From the NCBI GenBank assembly GCA_034437035.1, contig DAOTUI010000171.1:3674-67673 (forward strand): 64,000 bases of DNA, written 5' to 3'. Shown in pieces: positions 7,800-13,826 of this stretch (within the stretch, counting starts at the first letter, position 1; every line of letters starts with the position of its first letter). Source of the DNA: CAKZQX01 sp034437035. Its GTDB lineage: Bacteria > Chloroflexota > Chloroflexia > Chloroflexales > Chloroflexaceae. A program made the translations under genes and the position numbers. The notes beneath the pieces are model-generated. The model had not been told where the DNA came from. It ran no database searches and worked only from the letters and a program-made list of their open reading frames with translations.

Positions 7800-8552
7800 A
7801 TGCGGATTCCCTTACTGGCAGGGAACTGGAAAATGTACAAAACGACCGGCGAGGCGGTGGAACTGGTGGAGGGGTTGCTCAAGGGTCTGGGTACATTGAA
7901 GGAGCGTGAGGTGCTGGTCTGCCCACCCTATACGGCGCTGGAGCGAGTGAGTAAGCTGGTGGCAAACACACCGATTGCGCTGGGCGCACAGGATATCTTC
8001 TACGAGAAGGAAGGCGCGTACACCGGCGCAATTGCCCCGCAGATGCTCAAGGATGTCGGCTGTACCTATGTGATTGTCGGGCATAGCGAACGCCGCCAGG
8101 TGTTTGGCGATACCGATGAAACCGTGAACCGCAAACTGAAGGCGGCCCTTGCCAATGATCTGCGCCCGATTATGTGCGTCGGTGAGAGCAAACCGCAGCG
8201 CGACGGCGGGCAGGCCGAGGAGATTGTCGTTAACCAGGTACGCAACGGCCTGGCCGATGTGACAGCGGCGCAGATGCAGTCGGTTGTGGTCGCCTACGAG
8301 CCAATCTGGGCCATTGGTACGGGCGATACGGCAACGCCGGCTGATGCGCAGGCGATGCATGCCGCGATCCGCCGGACGCTGACCGAGTTGTACGGCACGG
8401 ATACCGCCAATAGCATCCGCATTCAGTATGGCGGCAGCGTGAAGCCGGACAATGTTGATGAACTGATGTCGCAGCCCGATATTGACGGCGCGCTTGTCGG
8501 TGGCGCGTCGCTCAAGGCCGATAACTTCTTGCGGATCATTCACTTTCAATAG
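7800..8552 (+). CDS. tpiA: Triosephosphate isomerase
   Basis: A 250-residue glycolytic enzyme interconverting dihydroxyacetone phosphate and glyceraldehyde-3-phosphate. It has the N-terminal GNWKM (Asn9, Lys11), catalytic His in VIVGHSERR near residue 95, catalytic Glu in AYEPIWAIGTG near 167, and phosphate-binding YGGSVKPDN and GALVGGASL near the end. AGGAGG precedes ATG 7800. The length is standard. It is not linked to gapA or pgk here; the gene stands alone behind a repeat-rich 700-bp spacer. Confidence 0.97.
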   Translation: MRIPLLAGNWKMYKTTGEAVELVEGLLKGLGTLKEREVLVCPPYTALERVSKLVANTPIALGAQDIFYEKEGAYTGAIAPQMLKDVGCTYVIVGHSERRQVFGDTDETVNRKLKAALANDLRPIMCVGESKPQRDGGQAEEIVVNQVRNGLADVTAAQMQSVVVAYEPIWAIGTGDTATPADAQAMHAAIRRTLTELYGTDTANSIRIQYGGSVKPDNVDELMSQPDIDGALVGGASLKADNFLRIIHFQ

Positions 8553-8600
8553 ATCGAGAACGGATAGGTCGGCAACAGGCGGCGTCCGGTCGCCCGTCTT

Positions 8601-8647
8601 CACATCGCAGGTTGCAGCACCCCCCTGTGTCTGTCACCTGCGATGTG
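8601..8647 (+). terminator. Hairpin after tpiA
   Basis: CACATCGCAGGT (8601-8612) pairs with ACCTGCGATGTG (8636-8647) as a perfect 12-bp stem with a 23-nt loop, 48 nt after the tpiA stop. No T-run follows, so termination is uncertain. Confidence 0.45.
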
Positions 8648-8738
8648 TGATCTATTGACCAGCCAGGGAGCAGTGTATGCTTGTTGAGATCGGTGTCATT
8701 CCGGGAGATAGCGTTGTTGCGTGAGACAAAGAACAAGA

Positions 8739-8770
8739 TTGTTTCACATTTTCGGGGACTGTGCTACACT
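8739..8770 (+). promoter_or_regulatory. Likely promoter of the VWA gene
   Basis: TGCTACACT supplies an extended -10 (TACACT 8765-8770), with TTGTTTCAC at 8739-8747 as a possible -35. It lies about 155 bp before the start codon, giving a long leader in which no riboswitch was recognised. The 374-bp spacer 8553-8926 otherwise shows nothing. Confidence 0.4.
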
Positions 8771-8926
8771 ACAGGCTGGCGGGGTGCAACTCATGCACCG
8801 CGCCGGACGTAGTGCTAATGAGACAAAACAAGGTAAATCAAACGCAGGGCGGAGCAGCTTCCCTGCGATATCATGACCAATTAACACCAACTCAACCTGG
8901 ATAAGTATACAAAGGAGATGACATTC

Positions 8927-10189
8927 ATGGCCGGTGAAGTAGATCTGCGAGCAGCGCTTGCGCGCCCCTTTGTTGCCGCCACCAACACTGCCCAGGTGGC
9001 CTATCTGCTACTGGAGATCCAGCCAACTCAGCAGGTGGCCCAGGTGCGTATGCCGGTCAATGTGAGTTTTGTGCTGGACCGCAGCGGCTCAATGCGCGGC
9101 GAGAAGATTGACCGGGTTCGGCGGGCCGCCACCACCGCGCTGGATCTGCTTGATGCGCAGGATACGGTTTCGATTGTGATTTTTGACCATCGCACCGAGG
9201 TGCTAATTCCATCAACCTCGGTGCAAAACCGCCCTGAGTTGCAAGCGAAGATCAGCCGTATTCGTGATGCCGGCGGCACCCGCATTGCCCCGGCAGTCGA
9301 GCGCGCCCTGCGCGAGATCGAGAAGGTCGGCGACACGGGCATTCGGCGTATGCTGCTCCTGACCGACGGGCAGACGGAGCACGAGAAGGAGTGTCTGCTC
9401 CGCGCCGAGGATGCCGGGCAGCGCGGGGTGCCGATTACCGCGCTGGGCGTCGGCAGCGACTGGAACGAAGATCTGCTCATTGATATGGCGAATCGCTCCG
9501 GCGGTACAGCAGACTATATCGCGCAGCCCGACAAGATTACCGACTACTTCCAGAATACCGTGCAGCGCGCGCAATCCACGGTCGTCCGCAATGCCGACCT
9601 GATCCTGCGGCTGGTACAGGGCGTGACTCCCCGCGCCGTCTGGCAGGTGATCCCGCTGATTGACAACCTGGGTTACCGGCCCATTTCGGATCGGGATGTC
9701 AGCGTCCCGCTGGGCGAACTGGAGATGGGCCAGGGCCGCACGCTGCTGATTGAACTGCTGGTGGACCCGCGTCCGGCCGGGCAGTACCGTGTGGGTCAGG
9801 CCGAAGCCGTCTATGATATTCCGGCTCTCGGTCTGGCCCAGGAGAAGGCCCGCGTCGATGTGCTGCTGACCTTTACCGGCGACCCGGCGCAACTCAACCA
9901 GGTCAACCCGCCGGTGATGAATATTGTCGAGAAGATCAGCGCCTTCAAGCTGCAGACACGGGCGCTGCAAGACCTGCAGACGGGCGATGTCGGCAATGCC
10001 ACACAGAAGCTGAAGAGTGCCGTCACCCGCCTGCTGAACCAGGGCGAGGTCGAACTGGCCGAAACCATGCAGCAGGAGGTCGAGAATCTCGAAAAGGACG
10101 GCAAGCTGAGCAGCGAGGGTCAGAAGACCATCAAATTCGGGACGCGCAAAACGGTGCGCCTGAGCGACCTGGATCTGCCGAAGGAGTAG
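8927..10189 (+). CDS. VWA-domain protein
   Basis: A 420-residue protein with a von Willebrand factor A domain at about residues 43-215. The metal-ion-dependent adhesion site is complete: D51-R-S53-G-S55 (LDRSGSMRG), a Thr in the GGTRIAPAV loop, and LLLTDGQTEHE. The C-terminal part is mainly beta, followed by helices (ALQDLQTGDVGNATQKLKSAVTRLL) as in bacterial VWA proteins of the CoxE/YfbK sort. No signal peptide or membrane segment is seen, so it is probably cytosolic and works as a protein-binding scaffold; the partner is unknown. ATG 8927 lies 9 nt after AAAGGAG; the upstream in-frame ATG at 8918 overlaps that site. Confidence 0.85.
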   Translation: MAGEVDLRAALARPFVAATNTAQVAYLLLEIQPTQQVAQVRMPVNVSFVLDRSGSMRGEKIDRVRRAATTALDLLDAQDTVSIVIFDHRTEVLIPSTSVQNRPELQAKISRIRDAGGTRIAPAVERALREIEKVGDTGIRRMLLLTDGQTEHEKECLLRAEDAGQRGVPITALGVGSDWNEDLLIDMANRSGGTADYIAQPDKITDYFQNTVQRAQSTVVRNADLILRLVQGVTPRAVWQVIPLIDNLGYRPISDRDVSVPLGELEMGQGRTLLIELLVDPRPAGQYRVGQAEAVYDIPALGLAQEKARVDVLLTFTGDPAQLNQVNPPVMNIVEKISAFKLQTRALQDLQTGDVGNATQKLKSAVTRLLNQGEVELAETMQQEVENLEKDGKLSSEGQKTIKFGTRKTVRLSDLDLPKE

Positions 10190-10230
10190 GCTGTAGTCCG
10201 TAGGCCGTAATTTTCAGGGTGGGATTTTTT

Positions 10231-10398
10231 GGTAGGGACGTGCTTCTGCGCGTCCGTTCGCCCATCCTGTGATCAACGTTTTCGGTAGGGACGCGCTGCT
10301 GCGCGTCCACAGCCGTGTCTGGTAGGGACGTGCTTCTGCGCGTCCGCTCGCCCATCCTGTGATCAACGTTTTCGGTAGGGACGCGCTGCTGCGCGTCC
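10231..10398. repeat. Two 78-bp direct repeats built from GGTAGGGACGYGCTKCTGCGCGTCC boxes
   Basis: 10231-10308 and 10321-10398 are almost identical. Each carries two boxes of the type GGTAGGGACGTGCTTCTGCG, separated by CGCCCATCCTGTGATCAACG. The box GGACGCGC-TGCT-GCGCGTCC is a dyad. The repeats lie between the convergent VWA and fabL genes. Confidence 0.8.
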
Positions 10399-10450
10399 GC
10401 CCGCTGACTGGCGAGAACTTCACCCGGAACCACTCCATGTCCTGCATCTC

Positions 10451-10549
10451 TGACGACGGACGACGGTGTACGGACTACCGACGACGGACTACCGACGACG
10501 GATTACCGACGACGGATTACCGACGACGGTGTACGAACTACCGACGACG
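10451..10549. repeat. 14-bp-period tandem repeat (GGAYTACCGACGAC) between convergent genes
   Basis: About six units of GGACTACCGACGAC / GGATTACCGACGAC with a few variants (GGTGTACGAACTAC) end 7 bp before the fabL stop codon. Fourteen is twice seven, matching the heptad period of the tracts at 27422, 49531 and 62555. Confidence 0.8.
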
Positions 10550-10555
10550 CCAGGG

Positions 10556-11314
10556 CTACATCATCAGCGAGTAGCCGCCATCGACAATGATCGTCTGGCC
10601 GCGAATCATACGGGCGGCGGGTGAGCAGAGGAAGGCCACAACCTCGGCGAGATCGTCGGGTTCGAGCATGCGCCCGGCGGGAGTGCGCTGCCTGACCGCG
10701 TCAATCATCGTCTGCCCCTGGTTGTCAAAATGTCGCAGCGCGTCCGTTTCAACCAGCCCGCCGCTGACGGCATTGACGACGATATTCTGGTCGGCCAGTT
10801 CCACCGCCAGGTAGCGCGTTAGCGTCTCAATCGCCGCTTTGCTCACCCCGACGGCCACATAGTCCGGCAGCACCCGGCTGCTGCCCAAACTGCTAATGCC
10901 GACAATCGCACCGCCGCCCCGCGCCGCCATCAGCGGAGCAGCCCGCTGCGCGCATAACAGCAGCGACCGCGCATTGATATTCTGGGTCCACTCCCAGCCC
11001 CGCGTATCCTGCTCCATCGCGGGTCGCAAAAAGCCGCTGGCCGCATTGCACACCAGAATGTCTAACCCGCCCGCCTGTTCGCGCACCGCTTCAAACAGCG
11101 TGTCGATTTTGGCCTCATCACCGACATGGGCGCGCACAATGAACGCCTGCCGCCCCAGCGCGCGAATCGCCTCGGCGGTCTCCTCGGCGGCAGCGCGGTT
11201 CCGAAAGAAGTTGACGACAATATCCGCACCGGCGTGGGCCAGGCGCAGCGCAATTGCCCGCCCGATACCCCGCGACGAGCCGGTGATCAGTGCAATCTTT
11301 CCCGTAAAGTCCAT
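10556..11314 (-). CDS. fabL: Enoyl-[acyl-carrier-protein] reductase, FabL type (SDR)
   Basis: A 252-residue short-chain dehydrogenase reducing trans-2-enoyl-ACP with NADPH in fatty-acid elongation. The Rossmann motif TGSSRGIGRA is at residues 11-20. NAASGFLRPAMEQDTRGWEW, SLLLCAQRAAPLM, the widened active-site motif Y-x6-K (YVAVGVSK) and SGGLVETDALRHF are features of FabL rather than of FabG, and MIRGQTIIVDGG closes the domain. ATG 11314 follows GAGGGG at 5 nt; the upstream frame to 11476 is not conserved in character. It is a monocistronic gene with no other fab genes nearby. A generic SDR annotation would also fit, but the YX6K spacing favours FabL. Confidence 0.85.
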   Translation of the reverse strand: MDFTGKIALITGSSRGIGRAIALRLAHAGADIVVNFFRNRAAAEETAEAIRALGRQAFIVRAHVGDEAKIDTLFEAVREQAGGLDILVCNAASGFLRPAMEQDTRGWEWTQNINARSLLLCAQRAAPLMAARGGGAIVGISSLGSSRVLPDYVAVGVSKAAIETLTRYLAVELADQNIVVNAVSGGLVETDALRHFDNQGQTMIDAVRQRTPAGRMLEPDDLAEVVAFLCSPAARMIRGQTIIVDGGYSLMM

Positions 11315-11456
11315 GCATACCCCTCGTGGACGACACATCACATAACCGGAAGGAAATCCTCCCGCGCCATTGTACCGCAAGTCTGGAGTGTGGTTGCGTT
11401 GCAGCCATTTGCGAACCGCATATCGCGCATATGTCGGGTTCATGTCGTCAAATCCC

Positions 11457-11486
11457 TTGACAACCCCCTGAGACACATGTTATAAT
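11457..11486 (+). promoter_or_regulatory. Promoter of the tRNA pair
   Basis: TTGACA (11457-11462) and TATAAT (11481-11486) are both consensus with an 18-bp spacer. The tRNA-Ile starts 17 bp after the -10 box. This is a strong housekeeping promoter. Confidence 0.85.
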
Positions 11487-11502
11487 CCCGCGAGTGTGAG
11501 AC

Positions 11503-11579
11503 GGGCGCATAGCTCAGTTGGTTAGAGCGCAATCCTGATAAGATTGAGGTCCCTGGTTCGAGTCCAGGTGCGCCCACCA
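11503..11579 (+). tRNA. tRNA-Ile (GAT)
   Basis: The acceptor GGGCGCA pairs with the 3' TGCGCCC, followed by discriminator A and an encoded CCA (11577-11579). The D-arm is AGCTCAGTTGGTTAGAGC, the anticodon loop CTGATAA gives GAT, and the T-loop is GGTTCGAGTCC. It is 77 nt long. Confidence 0.97.
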
Positions 11580-11593
11580 TAGGGAGCCAATCA

Positions 11594-11626
11594 GGTAGAT
11601 TGTGGATTGATCATCCGCAATCTACC
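11594..11626 (+). other. Hairpin between the two tRNAs
   Basis: GGTAGATTGTGGAT pairs with ATCCGCAATCTACC (one G-T pair) across a short loop, between tRNA-Ile and tRNA-Ala. With no T-run it may be a processing or spacer structure in a shared precursor rather than a terminator. Confidence 0.6.
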
Positions 11627-11634
11627 GTTGTGTT

Positions 11635-11710
11635 GGGGCGGTAGCTCAGTTGGGAGAGCACCTGCTTTGCACGCAGGGGGTCAGGAGTTCGAGTCTCCTT
11701 CGCTCCACCA
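11635..11710 (+). tRNA. tRNA-Ala (TGC)
   Basis: The acceptor GGGGCGG pairs with TCGCTCC, then ACCA is encoded. The D-arm is AGCTCAGTTGGGAGAGC, the anticodon loop TTTGCAC gives TGC, and the T-loop is AGTTCGAGTCT. It is 76 nt long. The Ile-GAT/Ala-TGC pair is best known from 16S-23S spacers, but no rRNA flanks it here. Confidence 0.97.
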
Positions 11711-11723
11711 GCATTCGGCAGCA

Positions 11724-11759
11724 GAACGCGGAAGAACGAAAACGTTCTTCCGCGTTTTT
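11724..11759 (+). terminator. Rho-independent terminator of the tRNA unit
   Basis: ACGCGGAAGAACG and CGTTCTTCCGCG form a strong stem (11725-11737 with 11743-11754) followed by TTTTT. It ends the tRNA transcript 14 nt after tRNA-Ala. Confidence 0.85.
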
Positions 11760-12015
11760 GCGTGGTTTCCTGTTCTGCATAGAGAATAACACTCAAAATA
11801 ACTCCCACGAAAGTTTGTATCGCCGGTCCGGTTGCATCACCACGCCCACCCGCAGCCCCGAATGGGTGTTCTTGTGCTGTCGTCCTCCAACCAATGCTCC
11901 TTTGCCGGTTGCCTTTAAGCAAATCGCACAGTAGCGTTACCCGCTACAGTATGCATTAGCACCGACGGCGCACATGCGCTATGATGAGGACGGCAGAACG
12001 AAACAAGGAAGCGTG

Positions 12016-12108
12016 ATGAAAACCGATATCCCGTTGAAACGGTTGACGCGCCTCTGCGCCGCCGATCTGCCGGCGCTCGTGGTCAGGAGGAACGTTGAAA
12101 CGTTCTAA
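12016..12108 (+). pseudogene. Short 30-codon ORF, possible gene remnant
   Basis: AAGGA precedes ATG 12016, which opens a 30-codon frame (MKTDIPLKRLTRLCAADLPA...) ending at TAA inside the AACGTTCT repeat. It looks like the start of a longer protein cut off by the repeat, but I cannot name the family. Apart from this, 11760-12220 shows no gene. Confidence 0.25.
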
Positions 12109-12122
12109 CGTTCTAACGTTCT
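12091..12122. repeat. Four tandem 8-bp units, AACGTTCT
   Basis: AACGTT occurs at 12091, 12099, 12107 and 12115 with an exact 8-bp period (first unit AACGTTGA, then three AACGTTCT). AACGTT is self-complementary, so this could be a multi-site operator or a simple microsatellite. It ends about 100 bp before the promoter of the sigma–CHAT cassette. Confidence 0.6.
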
Positions 12123-12220
12123 CATGAAGCCGACTCACTCAGGAATGTTTCAGGCCAGAGCACTGCGATTGTCACCTCGCTGTACTGCCTGAGGCAAATG
12201 TTGGGTCGCACCATGAGCTT

Positions 12221-12249
12221 TTGTCAAAAGTTCTTGAGTCGGGTATACT
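12221..12249 (+). promoter_or_regulatory. Promoter of the sigma–CHAT cassette
   Basis: TTGTCA (12221-12226), 17-bp spacer, TATACT (12244-12249). This is a good sigma-70-type promoter. A TTG start at 12221 would fall on the -35 box, which is why the downstream ATG is chosen for the gene. Confidence 0.7.
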
Positions 12250-12298
12250 AAATTTTGCGCACTATCCTGACCAGACATCGTTGCTCACCAACCATTGG

Positions 12299-13018
12299 AT
12301 GAGTATGGTAAATCCAAATCTACAACATATCGACTTGAGCGAAATTATTGCCCAATGTGATCAGGAGGCACAGCAAACACGCCGGCAGGAAGTTGGACAC
12401 TGCTTCGAGTTGTTTCGCCGCGCTATTGAAGGACACGATCAGGCTGCCTGGGTAGCGTTGGAGCATCAATATCGCCGGCTTATGCTTGGCTGGGTCCATG
12501 CGTACCCGGGCGCAGATCTGCCGCTAGAGGATAGTGACGGCATTGTCCAGGAAGCACTTGAACGCTTCTGGCGGAGCCTGACAAAGCGCGGCGTAACAGA
12601 ACATTTTGACCATGTTGGCGCACTGCTCAAGTATCTGCGCCAGTGTGTGATTGCGACAATCCTGGATCAACAGCGTCGCGCGCAACGCCGTCAGCGCCTG
12701 GTAGAACGTCTATCTGTCGCACCAGCAGCTATGCTTGTACAAAACTCACCCGAAGAAACCATTGTGCAAGAGCTGTACCAGTCAGAACAGCTTCAGCATA
12801 TCCGGCAGTGGTTGCAGCACAATATTACCAACCCCCAGGAACGGCGCATCCTGGCCCTTTCATATGAGCATGAGCTGACGCCGGCCCAGATTGCTGCGCA
12901 GTTTCCCGATGAGTTTGCCGATGCACAGACGGTACGCCGAATGAAAGAACGCGTGCTCAAACGTGCCCGGCGTGCCCTGGTCGAAAAAGTCGCTGATCCG
13001 GAATCATCTCATACCTGA
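12299..13018 (+). CDS. Sigma-70-like RNA polymerase factor of the CHAT cassette
   Basis: A 239-residue (from MSMVNPNLQHI) sigma-like protein. Region 2 character: FELFRRAIEGHDQAAWVALEHQYRRLMLGWVHA, then EDSDGIVQEALERFWRSLTKR and ALLKYLRQCVIATILDQQRR. The C-terminal part ends in a helix-turn-helix (ELTPAQIAAQFPDEFADAQTVRRMKERVLKRARRAL) typical of region 4. It probably controls its own operon. The promoter at 12221-12249 places the start downstream of it; ATG 12299 or 12305 are both possible and neither has a clear ribosome site. The next gene begins 88 bp later. Confidence 0.75.
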   Translation: MSMVNPNLQHIDLSEIIAQCDQEAQQTRRQEVGHCFELFRRAIEGHDQAAWVALEHQYRRLMLGWVHAYPGADLPLEDSDGIVQEALERFWRSLTKRGVTEHFDHVGALLKYLRQCVIATILDQQRRAQRRQRLVERLSVAPAAMLVQNSPEETIVQELYQSEQLQHIRQWLQHNITNPQERRILALSYEHELTPAQIAAQFPDEFADAQTVRRMKERVLKRARRALVEKVADPESSHT

Positions 13019-13106
13019 AGTTATTTGCGATCACCGAGCGTTGAGTAATAGTAGTTAGAGCGCACGTGCTCAACGTAAGACATAAACGGCAAGAAGGGCA
13101 GAGCCG

Positions 13107-13826
13107 ATGGAAGATGAACGACAAACCTTGCAAGAAGGCGACCTCCTGGCTTATGTAGAAGGGGTAGCGCCTGCTGGTGTTGCTCGCCTGATAGAGCAGT
13201 CGCCGGAACTGCTGGCAGAGGCTGCCGGCTTCCAGGCTATGGATACCTTGCTCTCTACTGCGCTCGACCCCGTAGACGCGCTCACAATTGATGACCTGTT
13301 GCTCTACCAGGCGGGCCTGTTAAACCCTGAAGAAAAACAACAGATTGAGCAGCGGCTTGCAGTCCACCCTGAAATGCAGGATATGCTGAATGCGCTGGCC
13401 CTGCCGCCTGAAGATCCAACTCCTTCGGCAGGCTCCGCTTTACGTGAGCGCCTGCGTCAGGCCGGCCGGCAGATTTTTGCAGCCCTACGCCTGCCGGCTC
13501 CACAGCAGCCCGCACTAGCCATGCGCGGCGGTGAACAGCGTAACTATGTCTATCAGGCCGGGGGCTATCAGATTATCCTGGCGCTTACACCGCCTGTGCT
13601 TCATGAAAACATCCGGCAACTCGAAGGCCGGATTACCGCGGAAGATGAGCAGCAGATACCGGCAAACGCAGCAGTGCATATGTTGCGCGACGGTACGCCG
13701 GTTGCCGGCGATGCAGTCGATGAATTTGGCTTTTTTGCTTTCGACCGGCTTGGCCCCGGCAGCTACACCATCCAGATTGATCTGGCAGCTACGAGCATTG
13801 TGATTGATCATGTGCCGGTCGAATGA
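13107..13826 (+). CDS. Putative anti-sigma-like regulator with C-terminal beta-sandwich
   Basis: A 239-residue protein of no family I can name with certainty. The N-terminus holds two related segments, GDLLAYVEGVAPAGVARLIEQSPELLAEA (residues ~10-38) and DDLLLYQAGLLNPEEKQQIEQRLAVHPEM (~62-90). Both resemble the D..L.Y..G.L...E...I..HL layout of zinc-type anti-sigma domains without the cysteines. Residues ~140-239 look like a Cna-B/carboxypeptidase-regulatory sandwich (VDEFGFFAFDRLGPGSYTIQID). No signal peptide or membrane helix is evident. It overlaps the CHAT gene by 17 bp, so the two are translationally coupled. Function is inferred from position only. Confidence 0.6.
   Translation: MEDERQTLQEGDLLAYVEGVAPAGVARLIEQSPELLAEAAGFQAMDTLLSTALDPVDALTIDDLLLYQAGLLNPEEKQQIEQRLAVHPEMQDMLNALALPPEDPTPSAGSALRERLRQAGRQIFAALRLPAPQQPALAMRGGEQRNYVYQAGGYQIILALTPPVLHENIRQLEGRITAEDEQQIPANAAVHMLRDGTPVAGDAVDEFGFFAFDRLGPGSYTIQIDLAATSIVIDHVPVE

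Noticed and set aside
11611..11922. Minus-strand ORF of 103 codons over tRNA-Ala
   Set aside because: Its middle (ETRTPDPLRAKQVLSQLSYRP) is the antisense translation of a tRNA gene, a known type of spurious annotation.
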